From Urophycis tenuis (Eukaryota; Chordata; Actinopteri; Gadiformes; Phycidae), in assembly GCA_036785325.1 (NCBI GenBank), contig JAXIVH010000073.1, positions 717,001-781,000 on the forward strand: a stretch of DNA of 64,000 bases. The letters run 5' to 3'. The translations under genes and the position numbers were made by a program. The notes beneath the pieces were generated by a model. That model was given only the letters and a program-made list of their open reading frames with translations. It had not been told where the DNA came from and did no database searches. Positions 51,870 to 62,381 of this stretch are shown one piece after another (within the stretch, counting starts at the first letter, position 1; each line of letters opens with the position of its first letter).

Positions 51870-51972
51870 TTTAGCCAGGCTCTTTACTGCTCATCTATCC
51901 CCTGCACTGCTGGTCTCTGCGAATTTCTCCTACGGGGGATTAATAAAGAAATATCTCTCTCTCTCTCTCTCT
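51870..51972 (+). repeat. LINE 3' tail with (CT)n
   Basis: GCGAATTTCTCCTACGGGGGA then TTAATAAAG and a (CT)n run: the conserved LINE 3' hairpin block with a different terminal microsatellite. Confidence 0.65.
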
Positions 51973-53524
51973 ATCCACAAGGTGGGACCATTTTCATAAT
52001 TTATTTAATGTATTTATTTATTAATTTAATTCATCCATTGACCAAACGATGGTTTCATCACAAAATCATACCAAAATGCAGGTTCATGTTCAGATTCTTT
52101 CCATATCAAATTTGTACGCTTTTGAATGTGTCCAATTTTGTCACTCATTCTTTTTGAACAGCATAATGGAACAATGAATAATCAATTAACACATTTTTTT
52201 CGCAGCTTTGCAAAAATAACTTATTCGGAGGCGTATATCATGCAATGACATCTTCAAAAAAGCTACCACGTCATGGCTGGATTGTCAATGCTGTTCTATA
52301 GAAAGTTTCCCTGTCATCTGGGGCAGTTTTTTAGGTCATTGCTTATTCAGTCTTTTTCCAGATGAATGGACGACCATTTAAAATGAAGGATTTTAGGGTT
52401 TATGGCACCAGTAAAAGTATTACTTAATTTGAAAAAGAAAAGGTTGATTATGGAATGGGGGACTAATGGAAGTTCTAAAACTGAAGGAATAAATATAAAC
52501 AAACAAAATTGTCAACACAGACAATATTGTACCATCTTGCAAGAAATCCAACGTCTGCTCTTCAATTTAAAGGTTTAATGTTTAATTATCCTTCTATTCA
52601 TTATTAGGGTATTATATTTTCTCCTAGCTGTTAGCCTTTCATGCTTCACCTCAACTGTTTATATTCTCAGTGGTTCCCTAGCGCAACATCTTCCTAATCA
52701 GGTACCCCTTTGTACAAATTACTAGTGTCCACCCTGTACACCCTGCACTTATTTAGAGCACTGATGCTGCTTAAGGGGTACAGTCTGCTCACAGCTATAA
52801 AAATAGGCAAGTTGAACCAACATATGTTTATACTATGTACAGTATGTTGAAATATTAGATACACAATAGTCAATATTGGTAAAAAAAATAAAGAAATAAA
52901 AATTACCAACATCAACACAATTGTGATGACTTTTGCTTGTTACTTCAATCCATTGTCAAGGATCAAGAATGAAGAATACACCAGCAGTTTTCATTATACC
53001 ATTCAAATTCAAACCAATGTTTGACTAAATAGAACTACACTAAAATAAAACAAGATAATCATGACATACAAATAGATACCAAGCGGGTTATGTTATCATA
53101 GAAACTTGCTTATTATTAAATATAATTCCTCCAAATCTTAACCCATGCCCTCACAGCCTGCTCTGATATGATTTATTTGCTTCCTTTATTGTGTGTTTTT
53201 TTTTTATAGCAAAGTTATTCTCCATAATAATTCCATCAAAGGAAGGTCATCATCTGACTGGGTGGGACCACGTCACTGGTCTGAGTGAAAGGTCAGAGCA
53301 CTCGTGAAGGTTAAAATCCCCCAGCCACTTGATAGAGCACCATCCTTTGCTTATAAGTTATTGCTTTAGGTTTGTTATTGTGTATGTTAGGGATAATATG
53401 AATGAAGACTAAATAAATATAAAACAGCATTTGTATTGTAAGTGAAAGGTAAACATAATACAAATTTATGAATTTATCTCATCACCAACACTCACACCCA
53501 CCCAGCTTCAACCCCCCCCCCCCC

Positions 53525-53559
<35 letters not shown>

Positions 53560-54290
53560 AACCTTGTTTCATTCATATTTGTTTCAGCTAAACATGACTT
53601 ATTTCACCTATGCCCTTATTATAATAACATTTTGATGATATAAATCACATTTTATCACAAAAACGAATTACACTTTTATGATAAATGTACATATGCTTTC
53701 TACAAAATCTAGTATTTTGATATAAATTGTTATGGCTGTGTTCACTGAACATTCAAACTGAAATGCAAAAACCACACAGGGAGCAGGTAGCAGTTAGGAC
53801 CTCTTCACTGAGGGTGCCTATCCGCATCTGCCTGCCACAATTAGGAGAATTGAACCCAGAAAGATTTGGCTGGGAATCGAACATCCTAGCCACTGCACTT
53901 TCCTGCTTCTTCATTGTCAGTGTCCTCAGTGCAAGGTGTGAGAAAAGTAGGGTTGGGTCCTCTTCCTCAGTGATTCCAAATCAGAGGCATGCTGGGGGTC
54001 CTTGTAAAGATTTTGATGATGCCGTACAATATAGTAGTTGAAATCATAAATGTTGATTGATGTTGATCACTAAATTCCTAGCTGGGGTTTGCTAATTAGC
54101 AGGGTGATTTTGTTCAAGAATGAGACAAGGATTAGAAGTAGAAACCCTCTCAACTTCTAAAATGTTCCCACTCATAAATGTTTTTAAAATGCTAAGTAAC
54201 ACCATATGTTGTGTTACTTATATTGTCACCATATATTGTCACCATAAAGGATCACTTCTTGTTCCCAATTTTTTTTTCTTACACAGAACA
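51973..54290. other. Mostly unique AT-rich sequence
   Basis: No gene recognised in 2.3 kb. A poly(C) and (CA)n compound microsatellite lies at 53512-53558. Short ORFs have no domains. This may be ancestral intergenic DNA. Confidence 0.4.
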
Positions 54291-54296
54291 GGTATG

Positions 54297-54298
54297 AA

Positions 54299-54383
<85 letters not shown>

Positions 54384-54401
54384 GAGAGAGAGAGAGAGAG
54401 A
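54297..54401 (+). repeat. (GA)n microsatellite
   Basis: About 100 bp of GA with few interruptions, roughly 120-220 bp upstream of the possible exon at 54519. Confidence 0.95.
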
Positions 54402-54518
54402 ACAATTCACAGCACGCTGAACACTTCTGCCTCATTTATACAAGAGGAGGGGCAATATTCATATTCATCTATCCTCTGCTCTACAGCTCAGTTGGGGACG
54501 AGATGTTTGATAGCATGG

Positions 54519-54564
54519 ATGAAGACACTGGTGGCACTTCTCCTCGCTGTTGAGCATGACAAAG
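54519..54564 (+). CDS. Possible host first exon encoding a signal peptide
   Basis: ATG at 54519 opens MKTLVALLLAVEHDK, a plausible signal-peptide start (Lys at position 2, then eight hydrophobic residues). It runs straight into AAAG/GTAAGA, a good splice donor at 54564/54565, leaving a phase-1 intron as is usual after signal-peptide exons of secreted and GPI-anchored proteins. Upstream, 54433-54500 has a TATA-like TTTATACA. I could not identify a following exon downstream, and the hydrophobic core is short. An upstream ATG at 54503 in another frame, giving MFDSMDEDTGG, would compete. It is either a genuine small first exon or chance. Confidence 0.3.
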
Positions 54565-54826
54565 GTAAGAACTCTGAAAACTTAGCATTAAAACAAATGT
54601 AATCATAAGTCATTTCCAACTTGATCTGAGCAAAACAATGTGCAATTTCATATGATGTAATGCTATTACTTTAGAAAATAAAATGTATAAAACAATGTGG
54701 TTTCTATCGACAACCTACAAAATCAATGCTTTTACTCGGGTTTGCTGTTCAAACTATTTACGAATGCAATAATGTCAAAGACAATACTACACATCAGATC
54801 TGTTCTGGCATGTAGGTCTTGGTCTT

Positions 54827-54827
<1 letters not shown>

Positions 54828-54866
<39 letters not shown>

Positions 54867-54910
54867 TGTGTGTGTGTGGGTGTGTTACATGAGTGTGGAG
54901 GGCTTGCCTG

Positions 54911-54988
<78 letters not shown>

Positions 54989-55010
54989 ATGAGTGTGGAG
55001 GGCTTGCCTG

Positions 55011-55052
<42 letters not shown>

Positions 55053-55073
55053 ATGAGTGTGGAGGGCTTGCCT

Positions 55074-55162
<89 letters not shown>

Positions 55163-55248
55163 ATGAGTGTGGAGGGCTTGCCTGAGTGTGTGTGTGTGTG
55201 TGTGTGTGTTACATGAGTGTGGAGGGCTTGCCTGAGTGTGGGTTTGTG
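54828..55248 (+). repeat. Higher-order (TG)n array with a 27-bp spacer repeated five times
   Basis: TTACATGAGTGTGGAGGGCTT GCCTGA (27 bp) occurs near 54886, 54986, 55049, 55159 and 55209, separated by (TG)n runs of different length. The spacer copies are nearly identical. Confidence 0.9.
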
Positions 55249-56430
55249 TGCACGCAATCCTCCGATTGCAGTGTTTGCTGGCACTTTCCACAAATTGATT
55301 TGAAACAGCCATGAAAATCTTCACCATAAATAAGGTTATTACGTAATTGTCCATCATTATCGGTCATAATCAGTGTGGTCTGGGAGATGGGATGCCCTGT
55401 GTATGAGCCTTTGAATTCGTATTATGTCCTCTCTATCAACCTTCTATACAGAGTTAATGGCTCCTAGAACAAGGTGGTGACAGGTGTTTGGTGGGCCTTT
55501 CCACAATAAAATCCACAAATCCAAAACATATAATCTGACTGATAGGCCTATTACGTCTCAGTGTTTTACAACATGTCCTTCTTCCTGCTTTTCAAAATGT
55601 CACTGATTTGTTGTCATCTATTCAAATACTGTTTCCAGATGGATTTAGAAATTATTATTTTTGTTTGTCTACCACACTAAACTAAGTCTGTGGCTGACAA
55701 TAATTATTTTTGCAAATTTTATGGAATCCACCATGACCCTGACCATGACACTGGTCCTCCTAACTTGGCATGGCTGCACCAGGGTATTGTCACAGCTTCT
55801 TAAAGGCATGCAGCCACACTGGGCCAAAGCTCAGGGCCGTGTGAAATTCACCACTCCTTGGGGCACGGGACACACTTCTCCAAACACATCTCATGCATAT
55901 GTGAAATACACCTGATCAGGTGATGTACTGGCAACAGCTGGCAGATGGGAAAGAGCAAAAGATTGGGTTTTCTGAAACAAACCCTTTTTATGTGAAATAA
56001 AATGTAAGTTTATGTGTGCTCTGCATGCTTCATGCTGATAGAACCGATGTATCTCACCATCGACTTTGACTGCATTTTTTGACATAGGCCTACAAGGGCT
56101 ACAATATTATTGTACTGATTACTTTTATATCATTCCTTGTTAACAGTCCAAACTAAGTGAGTGGAGAAAATCCAGCAGGCAGCTAGCCGGTATATTGGTG
56201 ATTGGGGCCTAGTGGTGTATTACCGGTACAGCTGTGCCAGGGAGCATCTGCTTGGTCTAATTAGACCAGCTTTTTGTTCCTGTCAAATAACTACTGCTTG
56301 GCTGCTTGACCATCTCCAGAAGCCCTGAGGAATAGTACTGCTGAAGTAATGACACTCTGTTAATGACTTCTGGATCTAGTGTCAACCTCACCATGAACAC
56401 ATTTTTGATCATGAGAGAATCCAATAAGGG
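55249..56430. other. Unassigned sequence
   Basis: No gene recognised. A short ORF at 55661-55915 has no identifiable domain. No terminal repeats seen. Confidence 0.4.
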
Positions 56431-56439
56431 TCGATGTCC

Positions 56440-57461
56440 ATATAGCGTTTATTTTTAAGCGCCAGCGCTTTTTTCAAGCTATTTCAATGCTATTTCAATG
56501 AGAACAGAGCGTATGCGGTCGACTGCAGCCGCATAGAGAAAAGGCGTCGCCTCCAGCGTCTCTTTTTCGGCGCTCCGCTTGCTTTTAGGCGGCCGCTTCG
56601 AGCGCTTCCAGTTGAAAATAGTTGAACTTTTCAGAAAAACGCTGCAACGTCACCACAGCTTTTTTTGGACAGCCAATCAGCTAAGGGAAAGGTCACCACT
56701 GTCTATGACGACGACTCGTCTATGACGCCAACGACATCAAACATGGAGGAGAAACTGGTTCTGGCTGTCTCCATTTACCCAGAGCTATATGACATGTCTC
56801 ACAAAAGTTATCACAATCGTGACAGGAAATCACACCTTTGGGAGATGATTGGGAGAAGTCTAAACATGTCATGTAAGTGTTATTTTTTAGCGTTGTACAC
56901 ATTATACATTTGTTGTTTGTTGTACTACACCCAACCTAGCTAACGTAGCTAGGCCTAGCTTAACGTTAATGTTGGTGTCAAACATTGTTCAAACGCACTC
57001 AGACAATTATTATAGTTAAGATGAAGCTATTAGATTCAGACAATAGCTGAGCTACAGGCAAGCTACTCAGAAAATTTAGTTAAACTAGTAGCGTTGCTAC
57101 TGCCCAGAACACTGTTTAGACGCAACCTAGCTAGCCTAGGTAACCTAGGTAACCTAGCCTAGCTAACCTAGGTTGTTGTTGTTTTTAATCCAGTCAATCC
57201 ACTGAGTGCACTGATTGTTTAACATTATAGGTGACGATTGCCTCAAAAAATTGAAATATTTGAGGGATAAGTACAGGAAAGAGAGAAAGGTTGAGAAAGA
57301 CAAGAAGAGTGGGTTGGAAGGTGGTGAAAAGAAAAAGAGGTGGAAGTACATTAACATTTGGAGTTTCCTGGAACCGCATGTTCAGGACCGTGAAACGACG
57401 TCTAATTATAGGGAGGACAGACAGACTGCAGAGTCACTGCTGAGGTCTATAGGCTCATTTC
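56440..57461 (+). mobile_element. Harbinger-like element carrying a MADF gene (left part)
   Basis: AGCGCCAGCGCTTTTTTCAAG and related CpG-rich words at 56460-56600 look like the subterminal region of a fish PIF/Harbinger element, followed by a two-exon MADF gene. No transposase gene is in the window. The right part is interrupted by another TIR element at 57462. Confidence 0.55.
56743..57461 (+). pseudogene. MADF-domain protein, two exons, interrupted
   Basis: MADF (Myb/SANT-like, Adf-1) proteins bind DNA and are common partners of PIF/Harbinger transposases. Exon 1 (56743-56872) encodes MEEKLVLAVSIYPELYDMSH and KSHLWEMIGRSLNMS. The donor CAT/GTAAGT and acceptor TTATAG/GTGACG join in phase (T plus GT makes Cys). 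Exon 2 (57231-) continues DDCLKKLKYLRDKYRKERK and RWKYINIWSFLEPHV, completing the MADF fold with its Trp and Tyr positions. The frame then meets a 711-bp TIR element in the ESLLRSIGS codons. It could alternatively be a domesticated host MADF gene, but the flanks favour a transposon. Confidence 0.75.
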
Positions 57462-58172
57462 CACTGGATGCGGAACGGCTGCAGATCCGCTCCGCTACGG
57501 CGGCGGAGCCAATACGTATCAATTCTAATCAATGTGTGAGCGTCCACCGACTCCGGGTCCGCTGCGTCGTGGGTGCGGAACGGCTCCGTCATCCGCCAGC
57601 CCTCGCAAACCATACGCAGAGCTTCTATTTTTGACGGACGCCGGAGCACGGCGCATCAAATTCAACTCGTTCGAGCAGGAAGTCGTGCACAGATACAAAA
57701 TAAAACATCCGACTTATTTTCAAAATAAAATACCCCTGGTTCTCAGCGGATCATATTTCACCAATTGAATACGTCATAATGGGCGGGGACAGACCTGAAG
57801 TCAACAGGTCAGGTTCGAGGCGGCTTTTCACCTCGACATCATGGATGAAGAGTGTCTAATTATGGGTGTTCAAAATCACCCAGTGATTTTTGACCAGTCA
57901 AATCCTTTTTACAAGGATAACGTTAAAAAAAGTCGATCTTCTTCTACTCCTGACTATGGAATGGACTCAAAAACATTGTAAAAGGTTCTCGTCCGGTTAT
58001 ATCGCGTGATTATGCGTCAATTCGCGAGATCTCGTGCGCCCTCGGACAGCTGTCACAACAGTCGGACCCGCAACGGAGCGGAGCACGGACGGAACCAGTG
58101 TGTGTTGACGGAGTTGGAGTACGCAGCCGTTCCGTAGCGGAGCGGATCTGCAGCCGTTCCGCATCCAGTGGA
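57462..58172. mobile_element. 711-bp TIR element nested in the MADF gene
   Basis: Near-perfect ~44-bp terminal inverted repeats: TCCACTGGATGCGGAACGGC... at 57462-57505 and the inverse at 58129-58172. Flanks are ATT/TTAT, so the TSD is 2-3 bp of A/T and its exact register is ambiguous by one base. The interior holds a truncated MADF ORF, which suggests a deletion derivative of a Harbinger/PIF-type element. Confidence 0.8.
57841..57981 (+). pseudogene. Truncated MADF ORF (46 aa)
   Basis: MDEECLIMGVQNHPVIFDQS followed by NPFYKDNVKK is the first helix and turn of a MADF domain (acidic N-terminus, LI..V..HPVI.D, YKD). The remaining Trp-containing helices are missing and the frame ends after SSTPDYGMDSKTL. 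It is not closely related to the MADF protein that surrounds it. As a deletion product it probably has no function. Confidence 0.7.
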
Positions 58173-58217
58173 TTATCGGCGTCAGTCACCTTCTTATAGA
58201 GCAGAGGTAATAGCCAA

Positions 58218-58760
58218 GTCATTTAAAGTGATGGTTCGGAGTAAAATTCACCCTGAGGTAATTTCCCCCAATAATCCAGCCAAATACCCCCTCAGACGCA
58301 TTTTTAGCGACGGTCAACATTGGTCAAGCTTAGGGCTATCAGCCGAATGGCTTAGTACTGGAGTGAATGGTACAGTGTGTATATATCGTAAATTACCCCA
58401 CTAATAATGCATGGATTGTTACCCAACTTCTGCAGTAGTACATATAGGGTATGTACTTACAAAACGAGGCATTTGAAAGTTTGTAAGTACACCAGGAGTT
58501 TATTTAAAAGAGCACTTGCCTGATAGCTTCAACTCTCTGCTGCTAACGCTACCGCTGCGTCGACGTCACTTCCGTCTTTCTGGAAACATTTGTAAAAGTC
58601 CTCTTCAAAACTCAGAAGTGTAAGGAAAAAGCTAGTGAATTCAACACTCCATCGAAATGTATAGTACCTTCCTACCGTCCTTTGAGATTCTTTCGATGGT
58701 GTTTCTTGACCACTGGCCACTGGCGCTGGCTGTTCCTGTCTGGTCATCCGCCTGGTCCGT
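58218..58760 (+). repeat. Probable teleost dispersed repeat
   Basis: AAAGTGATGGTTCGGAGTAAAATTCACCCT in two words is, from memory, the start of a very common fish repeat; class unknown to me. It ends in CpG-rich sequence with a TAACGCTACCG word also seen at 25536. Confidence 0.4.
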
Positions 58761-59810
58761 CACCTGGGTATACAACCTCAGGAAGCTTGGGTTAAGGACT
58801 GTAAGTACTCCTGCATCACTTCATCAAATCTGTCTTCTGGTGGGTCCTTAGAGGGCGGGCCATAGGGGCCCTGCATAGGTCTCCCTGGTACCAGTTCTCT
58901 TTCGCTGTATGTCGCAGTTAGTTCCTCCACATACCTTTCACTGTCGCGATCCTTTCCCCGTCTCTTCTGCTCATACGTTCTTTTCTCTTGTTCTACATCG
59001 TTGTAATGTTCATGCACCCATGCACTCTGGCTTCTCAGCCCTGTTGGCTGCCGTTCCCACTCACAGCTTCCAGAGCTGCCCAATAACAAGGACTGTGTTC
59101 TGTCTCGGTTGTTGGGTCCCTCTTACCTGGGTGGTGACCGCCTTCCTTCTCGTTTCTCCCTTCTCTTGTCTCTCTTTTCTACTTTCTTTTGCCTTCTTTC
59201 TGCGACTTCTGCCACAGCTGAGGGGCCCTTTACTGTCTGCATTTGCCGCCAGAAACTTATATACAACAACCTTATCTTCGGCGGGGCTCTCCTTCAGGTA
59301 ACAGGGTAGTGGGTTGGACTGTCTCAGCCATCATTCCTTGAAAGGATGGTGTCCTGCCAGCGGATCAGAATACCCTCCTGTCATCTGCCACTAGCTCTCC
59401 CTCTAGGTAGGAGAGCTGGAGGATTGTCCCCTCCTTTGCTTCTTCTACTGGGTAGTGATAGGGCTCTCCTCTAGCTGCCAGTCTGTCCCAATGGAGGTCT
59501 AATACTCTCCTTTTCTCCGCTCCTCCTCCATCTTTCTTCTCATAATATGTTGGTAAAAAGGTTTTCGGGTCAGGGAGGGATCTCTCAATTTATCGGGGTT
59601 ATAATCCGTACGTCTAAGTGGCATGCGCCATGGTTCTGTTATTCTATTTTCAGTTAATTATTTTATTACTATATATATGTATTTATTTATTTATTTATTT
59701 ATCTATTACACATTGGAGTCTAACCAACGCCCCTTTATCAGATGGCTCCTACCGGTTTTCTACTCTCTTTTTTTTTCTTCTTTTGTCAGACTCTAACTGA
59801 CTTCATCGGC
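58761..59810 (-). pseudogene. Unrecognised retroelement-like coding remnants
   Basis: On minus a series of charged reading-frame pieces follows one after another. One near 59600-59400 is basic then acidic (RRTDYNPDKLRD, MEEERRKGE, LDLHWDRLAARGEPYHYPVEE). Another at 59089-58778 is 103 codons, Lys/Arg/Glu-rich then Pro-rich (YEQKRRGKDRDSERYVEEL, PMQGPYGPPSKDPPEDRFDE). Frameshifts separate them. The composition resembles gag-like proteins, but I recognise no family. A (TAAA)n-like run sits at about 59681-59700. Confidence 0.4.
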
Positions 59811-60630
59811 CCCAGACCGAAAATGGTTTAATGCGGGCCCTTCTCTCCAGGAGTCCCTTACCTCTATTTATTTACCCAACTTTGCTCCGTTCCCATGCAA
59901 TTTTGGGCAGTACAATAGGCCCTAACACATAAATGCAGTATCACAATAATGCAGTAATACAACAATGCAGTACTACAACATTATCAGTTATCTTAATGCA
60001 CAGGATCACAGGGCACACACGGCAAGTTTTCAACCACTCACCTCTTCCACCTAAAACGTTCCTAAATCTAACTATGCAGATTCATCTTTTATAGCAATAG
60101 GTTCTGCTTACCTTATTTAGTATGGGCCCGTGGAAGAGATGCTGCAGTCTCCCGCCTGCCGCGGCTCGCCTCTGGTCTTTGTCCTCTCTTTTTCTTTTTT
60201 TTAAGATCACGCCTGGGTCATCAATGTGCCTTCTCCTTTAAGAATGACTCTCGAATCTGACCACTTTTAACTCAATAAACTGCGGAGCAAAGAAGGGAAT
60301 GAGTAGGTTACTAAAATATGCGTAGAGATACACCCAGCTTCGCATCCACGGATGCTCTGCCTAAAGTGTTCTGCCTATATCGTGTCTTCTCGGTTTTTAT
60401 GCGTACAGAGGAATGTGCTTTAGAGATATGAAGCGGTACTCTCCATTGCACATGGCCTTGGGTGTCCATCTGTTTTAATTGTTTGTGTACGAGTCTACAT
60501 CAATAGGCCACACTATATGTTTGCAAAACACCCGTGTTATTCCGTGGGATCACCTAAATAATCTTTTGCTGTCATGGCACATTGATCAGGACATTCTTAA
60601 CCTAGCACTAGACATTCTTAACCTAGCATT
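59811..60630. other. Unassigned sequence, possibly LTR or leader
   Basis: No gene recognised. A short tandem (ATGCAGTA-TACAACA) lies near 59930-59980. On minus, 60300-60060 could be leader or LTR sequence of the remnants to the left, but no matching repeat was found. Confidence 0.3.
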
Positions 60631-60899
60631 GGGACAGCCGCGGCCTACTGGTTAGGGCTTCGGACTTGTAACCGGAGGGTCGTCGGTTCGAACCCCGACC
60701 AGTACGAACGGCTGAAGTGCCCTTGAGCAAGGCACCTAACCCTGTTGCAGGCAGCTCACTGCATCGGGTTTAAGTGTGTGCTTCACCTCACTGTGTGCCT
60801 TACCATCACTGTGTTCTGAGTGTTTCACTAATTCACGATTGGGTTAAATGCAGAGACCAAATTTCCCTCACGGGATCAAAAGAGTAATTCTTCTTCTTC
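60631..60899 (+). mobile_element. tRNA-derived SINE, V-SINE-like
   Basis: The head is tRNA-like: box A-like CGGCCTACTGGTTAGGG, anticodon-loop CTTGTAA (TGT), and box B GGTTCGAACCC at 60685-60695. The middle has GCCCTTGAGCAAGGCACCTAA, a conserved block of fish V-SINE-type elements. The 3' end copies the LINE tail (AATTTCCCTCACGGGATCAA) with a (TTC)n microsatellite. About 270 bp. RNA polymerase III would transcribe it from boxes A and B, with mobilisation by an L2/CR1-group LINE through the shared tail. It sits in the gypsy-5 remnant region. Confidence 0.82.
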
Positions 60900-61370
60900 A
60901 CACCTTGTCGCATAGCTTGTCATGACCTCCATTCATTGTCTTTTTTTTCAATATACTTCACACATCCAAGTTGCGTGAAGCAGCTTGTGAGCCAGTAGCG
61001 GCCCCACCCAAACTGTGGCTCTGCAGTTTGGAGGGCACTAGTTTTCCGACACAGGATAGCGAGACTGTCGACCAGAATTCAAGTGGAGTCGTAAAGGAAA
61101 CTGGGAACGAGAAGAAACACCCGCCCCATCACACTCACGTGCAAAGTGTCCTGGCTGAATACAATGTCTGCGTATTAAGGGTCCAGGGTGTGGTGGACGA
61201 CGGTACTGATTAGAGTTCTGTAACCGAGCAATGCTTCCTGTGAGCTGTGTAAGCTGCTCTTGTTGACGCTTTAATATCTCCCTCATCTCAGACACTGTAG
61301 AGGATGGAACAACAGCCTGGGGGCCACCATGATAACCAAATTGGACACCATACACTAAGGGGACCGATTA
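60900..61370 (-). pseudogene. Gypsy-5 gag, C-terminal part
   Basis: Reads VQFGYHGGPQAVVPSSTVSEM, REILKRQQEQLTQLTGSIARLQN and then the nucleocapsid knuckle HCIQPGHFARECD. The first cysteine of CX2CX4HX4C seems replaced (RRHC). The frame closes at 61038. RT and later domains are not found to the left, so this is a gag-only remnant. Confidence 0.75.
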
Positions 61371-62123
61371 GCTGTGACCTCTCACACCACCAGGCAAACC
61401 TTCCCACTCCCAGCAAATCGCCTCAGCCCTCACATCGAGCAAGGCGCACTCAGGCTGACTACGCACCAACTGCGTCAACTCACGGCACAAGGAACTATTG
61501 AAGACGTGCTCGACAAACTGGTCTCTCAGAAGGGCCCCAGCATCTGGCATGTCAGTGGGGGCACGAGGGAGAACTCCTGAAGAGTTTCTCCCTCTTGCTG
61601 CCTCCTGGAGAAGAAGGCCTGCTGCAGTCAGACATACAACTCAGAGCACCCGTACAGCTCCTCTAAAATTGTAAGTATTTTAGAAGGGTCCTCCCTCTCT
61701 GCGGCAGAACGATACTTTATCCCATCCTTGGCCTCTCCTTCTAGGTGGTCGAACAGGAAAAACGCCTGGTCGGACTGGGATAAACGCCGAGCCCTCATTC
61801 TCCCCTGCACCTCTTCCACCCACTCACTCAATCCTACGCCCGTACTTCCCCTAAAGACGGGACACTTCCTATCTCTAGGTACAAAAATTAGTCTCTCGGC
61901 TGCAGAGGGACCAGAAGTGGAAGGGGCAACAGGTGGTGCATTCATCCCCTAGGGGCATTTAATTGCCCCTAGGTGATGAATAAAGTGATTTGAATCTTGA
62001 ATCTTGAATCTTTGAAGACGTAGATGGTAGAACACTAGGGCCAGCCTGTCCCTGTCACAACTGCTCATTATCTGCTTTTAACTGGGCAATCAGCTCTCTA
62101 AGTTCCTGTATTTCGTCCTCCAT
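61371..62123 (-). pseudogene. Gypsy-5 gag, N-terminal and capsid part
   Basis: Starts MEDEIQELRELIAQLKADNE at 62123, a short coiled coil, with a TGA at 62057-62055. It is then interrupted by a LINE-tail insert (about 61947-62013). The capsid region is open at 61945-61628: FVPRDRKCPVFRGSTGVGLSEWVEEVQ and FFLFDHLEGEAKDGIKYRSAAE. Then LLRDQFVEHVFNSSLCRELTQLV and LPGGVRGHS appear in another frame. These words match a large fish gypsy family I remember. Orientation is minus, and the LTR and primer site lie to the right. Confidence 0.8.
61947..62013 (+). repeat. LINE-tail micro-insertion in gypsy-5 gag
   Basis: GGTGATGAATAAAGTGATTTG followed by TTGAATC repeats and preceded by a small inverted repeat AGGGGCATTTAATTGCCCCT. 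It is a 3' terminus only, about 65 bp. I could not define a TSD. Confidence 0.7.
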
Positions 62124-62360
62124 GATTACTACAAACTCACTCCACTACAAATGATTATGATGATACAAAGGCACCACAAAAGGCACCTAACCAAAACTCA
62201 CCAAGGGCCACAAGGAGCCACTGCTGCTTTGTCCTTGATTACTCCAATCTGCACGCACAAACACACAAACAAAATTAGGCCACACAACAAAACAAATTAA
62301 GTCAGCAATGAAAGAAAAAGAAAAGGGAACACACGTCTCAGGAGTTTGGAAAAGAGTAAT

Positions 62361-62378
62361 CCTGCCGACAACACCAAG
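62361..62378 (-). promoter_or_regulatory. Primer-binding site region of gypsy-5
   Basis: On minus, TTGGTGTTGTCGGCAGGA lies 3 bp after the putative LTR end and upstream of gag. The tRNA is not identified. Confidence 0.5.
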
Positions 62379-62381
62379 TTT

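Noticed and set aside
54226..54435. Ser/Leu and Arg/Glu repeat ORFs
   Set aside because: Translations of the (GA)n microsatellite.
54828..55248. Regularly spaced identical 27-bp words that might suggest a CRISPR-like array
   Set aside because: The separators are pure (TG)n runs of unequal length, there is no leader or cas gene, and the genome is eukaryotic. It is a compound microsatellite.
55661..55915. 84-codon ORF as a second exon of the signal-peptide gene
   Set aside because: It has its own ATG, no acceptor in the right phase that I could see, and no cysteine pattern of small secreted proteins.
60640..60705. tRNA gene with TGT anticodon
   Set aside because: The tRNA-like part lacks a proper acceptor stem and continues into a SINE body and LINE-like tail. 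It is the head of a SINE.
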